This document shows, in pieces, positions 6,411 to 7,726 of a stretch of 7,726 bases of DNA (the first letter of the stretch is position 1; each line of letters opens with the position of its first letter). The translations under genes and the position numbers were made by a program. Below the pieces are notes generated by a model. It ran no database searches. It had not been told where the DNA came from and saw only the letters and a list, made by a program, of their open reading frames with translations. This stretch comes from an uncultured Bacilli bacterium (GTDB lineage: Bacteria > Bacillota_I > Bacilli_A > RF39 > UBA660): assembly GCA_947624695.1 (NCBI GenBank), contig CANQLN010000044.1, positions 1 through 7,726 of the forward strand, in the 5' to 3' direction.

Positions 6411-6774
6411 TACTTTTATTTTCCGTTAAACTATTTTTAATCCATTTATAAACCATTCTCGAAATTACTTCTAATTCATTAGACTTAGCTAAACATTGTT
6501 TTTCATTGATATATTTCTTTTTATAAGCTCTTTCTAAATAAAAATCCAACATATTAAGTTTGCTAATAATTTCAATTTGAAAATCTTTTTTTCTTTTTAG
6601 ATCATCTACTTCATTAGCAATATAAACTAGTTCTAAAACTCTTAAAGCATCTTTATATATCATATCTTTATTTAAAAAATCTTTCCTGGGAAAATTCGTC
6701 AACATTGTTTCTAATCCTAAGATAAATTTTTTCATGTTTTTAATTATTAAAAATTTTTCAGTTCGATATTGCAT
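6403..6774 (-). CDS. avd: Avd-type DGR accessory protein (four-helix bundle)
   Basis: This encodes 123 residues from ATG at 6774, which overlaps the MutS-like gene by 17 bases; the ribosome binding site is poor (GAAG directly before ATG), suggesting coupling. Four helices are visible: about 5-26, then the loop NFPRKDF (27-33) typical of this family, 37-54 (IYKDALRVLELVYIAN), 59-86, and 90-116 with RMVYKWIKNSL. It is strongly charged and basic. It matches the Avd/23S-intervening-sequence-protein four-helix-bundle group by length, helix pattern and the F-P-[KR]-x-x-F loop. Avd forms a ring, binds the RT and the TR RNA and is needed for mutagenic retrohoming in the phage BPP-1 system. Its place next to a DGR RT supports the call. 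Confidence 0.85.
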   Translation of the reverse strand: MQYRTEKFLIIKNMKKFILGLETMLTNFPRKDFLNKDMIYKDALRVLELVYIANEVDDLKRKKDFQIEIISKLNMLDFYLERAYKKKYINEKQCLAKSNELEVISRMVYKWIKNSLTENKSNE

Positions 6775-7147
6775 CTTCAATCGCTTCAAGTACCCGGTCA
6801 AGTTCTTTAGCATTTAAATTTTTAATTTTATTTTCAATTTTTTGAAATCGTTCTTCGATAGATAAAGTAGTTATTCCTTTTTTTAAGACTCCTTTATAAC
6901 TATTAATTTTTTTAAAGTCTTTTTCTTCTTTTAATTCTCCTTTTTCAAAAACTCTATAAGATATTTCCGCATCTTCTAAAGCATTAATAACTTTATTATA
7001 GGCTGTTTCTGGAAAACCTACTCCCCCTTTTTCGGCCACTATTTTATAACTTGTTAGATAATGAATAATTATTGCATCATCGCCAAAAACATTATAAAAT
7101 TTTCCCGACTTTCTTAATTCTACAAAATCATTTTTAATATCTGCCAC
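6758..7147 (-). CDS. MutS-domain-I-like DGR accessory protein
   Basis: This encodes up to 129 residues if the GTG at 7147 is the start; that start is uncertain because the purine run AAGAAGAAG touches it with no proper spacing. Residues 14-70 follow MutS domain I: SGKFYNVFGDDAIIIHYL (compare G-D-F-Y-E-x-F-x-x-D-A in MutS), then GGVGFPETAYNKVINALED and ISYRVFEKGE, matching the G-[IV]-P-x-x-A-x-x-x-x-L-x-x-x-G-x-x-V-x-x-x-E segment. There is no ATPase, clamp or lever part; instead a charged helix or coiled coil ends the protein (95-127). MutS-like (MSL) small proteins have been noted beside some DGR RTs. Its role is unknown; nucleic-acid binding at the cDNA or homing step is a guess. It is the first protein gene of the operon. 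Confidence 0.75.
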   Translation of the reverse strand: MADIKNDFVELRKSGKFYNVFGDDAIIIHYLTSYKIVAEKGGVGFPETAYNKVINALEDAEISYRVFEKGELKEEKDFKKINSYKGVLKKGITTLSIEERFQKIENKIKNLNAKELDRVLEAIEDAISN

Positions 7148-7179
7148 CTTCTTCTTTTTTTGTCGTATGTCTGATAATT

Positions 7180-7203
7180 TTAGTTTATTTTTCTTTCTAC
7201 CAT
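7180..7203 (-). other. Possible leader micro-ORF or frame-broken N-terminus of the MutS-like gene
   Basis: ATG at 7203 lies 17 bases after the -10 box, the same spacing as at other genes here, with GGAG close by. It reads seven codons (MVERKIN) then TAA. In the frame of the MutS-like gene the DNA stays open without stops back through 7203 (KNKLKLSDIRQ and a Lys run). One extra base in the A5 run (minus strand, 7188-7192) would join both into one ORF. Confidence 0.3.
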
Positions 7204-7220
7204 CACTCCATTCTAAATTG

Positions 7221-7249
7221 ATTATATCATTAAATTAGAAATCTTTAAA
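7221..7249 (-). promoter_or_regulatory. Promoter of the DGR protein operon (TTTAAA / 17 / TATAAT)
   Basis: On the minus strand the -10 is a perfect TATAAT (7221-7226) preceded by TG at the extended position (TGATATAAT). The -35 TTTAAA lies at 7244-7249 with a 17-base spacer. It stands between the TR transcript's terminator and the first protein gene, so the proteins need not depend on TR transcription. The distance to the GTG at 7147 implies a leader of roughly 65 bases. Confidence 0.65.
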
Positions 7250-7255
7250 CAATAA

Positions 7256-7276
7256 AATTCTCATCTCGCGAGAATT
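7256..7276 (-). terminator. Second hairpin downstream of the TR region
   Basis: AATTCTC / GAGAATT arms (7256-7262 and 7270-7276) with a 7-base loop; on the minus strand it is followed by the T-rich TTATTGTTT. The alternative palindrome TCTCGCGAGA (7264-7273) competes with this fold. It is probably a back-up terminator behind the main one, or part of the TR RNA structure. Confidence 0.45.
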
Positions 7277-7278
7277 CC

Positions 7279-7332
7279 AAAAAAATAACAGAGTTTCTAG
7301 ACTACTTCGTAAAGTAAATCATCTCTGTTTTT
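7279..7332. terminator. Terminator of the TR transcript (also works as a plus-strand hairpin)
   Basis: The outer stem AACAGAG (7287-7293) / CTCTGTT (7323-7329) encloses an inner hairpin TACTT (7303-7307) / AAGTA (7312-7316) with a 4-base loop. On the minus strand the stem is followed by A and then seven T (7279-7285); on the plus strand by five T (7328-7332). The two-level stem plus T7 is a convincing intrinsic terminator for RNA coming from the TR. Confidence 0.7.
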
Positions 7333-7538
7333 GTTTCGGATTAAAAATCCTAGATAATCTTTGTCTTCTATCTTCCCTAAAGCATAATCTTAACCATACT
7401 TTCATTCAAGTTATAGAAGTCTCGGGCGAACCGAATTCGTATTGCTGAAGCCGTTGTTGTTCACATTGCCGTTACTATTGACATTCCACGCATTGCTGCT
7501 GTTATTCCGCGACATCTCTTTAATATCAAGATTACCAT
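7280..7538 (-). ncRNA. Predicted TR RNA (template transcript of the DGR)
   Basis: This is the span from the expected start after the -10 box at 7545-7550 to the T-run of the hairpin terminator, about 260 bases. It contains the template repeat in its first half and about 130 bases of downstream sequence with small hairpins (GGATT / AATCC at 7338-7350 and the terminator). In studied DGRs the RNA downstream of TR primes and binds RT and Avd, so the 3' part may be functional and not just spacer. It has no convincing protein-coding content. The ends are predicted from motifs only. Confidence 0.6.
7411..7515 (-). repeat. DGR template repeat (TR)
   Basis: Read on the minus strand, this 105-base stretch has a latent frame that begins ATG-TCG-CGG and contains 12 AAT/AAC codons plus several AGC/AGT, reading SRNNSSNAWNVNSNGNV, then NNNGFSNTNSVRP and a TAA at 7411-7413. 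AAY-rich codons around invariant Trp, Gly, Val, Phe and a closing G/S-x-VRP are the hallmark of a TR whose VR encodes the ligand-binding end of a C-type-lectin-like domain: changing the adenines yields Tyr, Ser, Asp, Gly and others but never a stop from AAY. The stretch is also about 49% G+C in a genome segment of about 25%. It lies on the same strand as the RT genes, upstream of them. Boundaries are approximate because the matching VR is not in the window. Confidence 0.85.
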
Positions 7539-7544
7539 ATATAT

Positions 7545-7550
7545 ATTATA
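7545..7550 (-). promoter_or_regulatory. -10 box for the TR transcript
   Basis: A perfect TATAAT on the minus strand, 30 bases before the TR. The -35 region (TTAAAT at 17 bases, in the end of the upstream gene) is weak. Confidence 0.45.
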
Positions 7551-7565
7551 CCTCATTTATCATAT

Positions 7566-7726
7566 TTATTTAACTACTAATTTCTTTAATTCTTTTATAC
7601 TTAATTTAGTTATTTCAGCAATATCTTTTAATGGGTAGTTTTTTTTAATCATCGAAATGGCTGTATTCTTTACTCCATTCTTATAAGCTTCTCGCTCTCT
7701 TAAGGCTCTTACAAATGCTTCATCTT
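7566..7726 (-). CDS. C-terminal end of a probable PD-(D/E)XK (Rpn/transposase-like) nuclease, cut by right window edge
   Basis: The last 52 codons and a TAA stop (7566-7568) are visible; the frame is open to the window edge. The sequence contains REREAYKNGVKNTAISMIKK, then YPLKDIAEITKLSIKELKKL. This repeats the usual end of Rpn / PDDEXK-family putative transposase proteins: a charged RE-x-x-x-x-G helix, I-A-x-x-M-x-x-K, then a small helix-turn-helix-like I-x-x-I-T-x-L-S-x-x-E-I-x-x-L. The nuclease core would be outside the window, so activity cannot be judged. Its stop lies about 50 bases before the TR, on the same strand; no terminator is visible between them, so some read-through into the TR is possible. 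Confidence 0.6.
   Translation of the reverse strand, partial: DEAFVRALREREAYKNGVKNTAISMIKKNYPLKDIAEITKLSIKELKKLVVK

Noticed and set aside
7319..7405. 28-codon minus-strand frame starting ATG just after the TR, giving an Arg-rich peptide
   Set aside because: No ribosome binding site, no family likeness, and it runs into the terminator hairpin. It is better explained as part of the non-coding TR RNA.
7411..7515. The AAY-rich stretch as a VR (end of a target gene) or as coding sequence
   Set aside because: The latent frame is closed by TAA in the -10 box region about 45 codons upstream, so no target gene leads into it. Nearly all variable positions are still AAY, as in an unmutated template.
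1..7726. Mycoplasma-type code (TGA as Trp)
   Set aside because: The MutS-like and Avd-type genes end in TGA exactly at overlapping junctions with the next gene, and Trp is encoded by TGG throughout.
1..7726. CRISPR arrays, tRNA or rRNA genes, complete insertion sequences, phage integrase or att sites
   Set aside because: No regularly spaced repeats, cloverleaf-like segments, terminal inverted repeats with a transposase, or recombinase genes could be seen on either strand.

Overview
The window is very AT-rich (by eye well under 30% G+C outside one short island) and reads as a chromosome segment of a low-GC Gram-positive bacterium of the Bacilli/Erysipelotrichia/RF39 kind. The evidence is SpoIIP (an engulfment protein of endospore formers), Gram-positive-type ribosome binding sites and sigma-A-like promoters, and ordinary code-11 translation: two overlapping gene junctions use TGA as stop, which argues against a Mycoplasma-type code. 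Species cannot be named from this sequence alone.

Left part (1-4975), housekeeping. On the minus strand are the start of a PfkB-family sugar/nucleoside kinase (cut by the left edge) and a two-gene unit of spoIIP plus a small membrane protein in the position of Bacillus yqxA. Divergent from these is rpsT (ribosomal protein S20, TTG start) with a clear promoter and terminator. Then come an exported or membrane-anchored transglutaminase-fold protein (+), miaA (-, tRNA i6A37) and tmcAL (+, tRNA ac4C34). The transglutaminase gene and miaA converge on one hairpin whose arms encode the last residues of both proteins. miaA and tmcAL diverge from promoters that share a single -35 element. Several genes have the -10 box only 15-19 bases before the start codon, so their leaders are very short.

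Right part (about 5012-7550), accessory: a diversity-generating retroelement (DGR), all on the minus strand. In order of transcription it holds a non-coding template repeat (TR, about 7411-7515) with 12 AAY codons in its latent frame, its own -10 box and a strong hairpin terminator; a promoter; a small protein resembling MutS domain I; a four-helix-bundle Avd-type protein; a DGR-type reverse transcriptase (YMDD, IGNMTSQ); and a small unrecognised protein overlapping the end of the RT gene. The four protein genes overlap by 8-17 bases at each junction and look translationally coupled. In known DGRs the RT with Avd copies the TR RNA, misreading adenines, and the cDNA replaces a variable repeat (VR) in a target gene, usually one with a C-type-lectin fold. 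I see no VR in the window, so the target should lie outside it.

The right edge (7566-7726) carries the C-terminal end of a probable PD-(D/E)XK (Rpn/transposase-like) nuclease, also on the minus strand.
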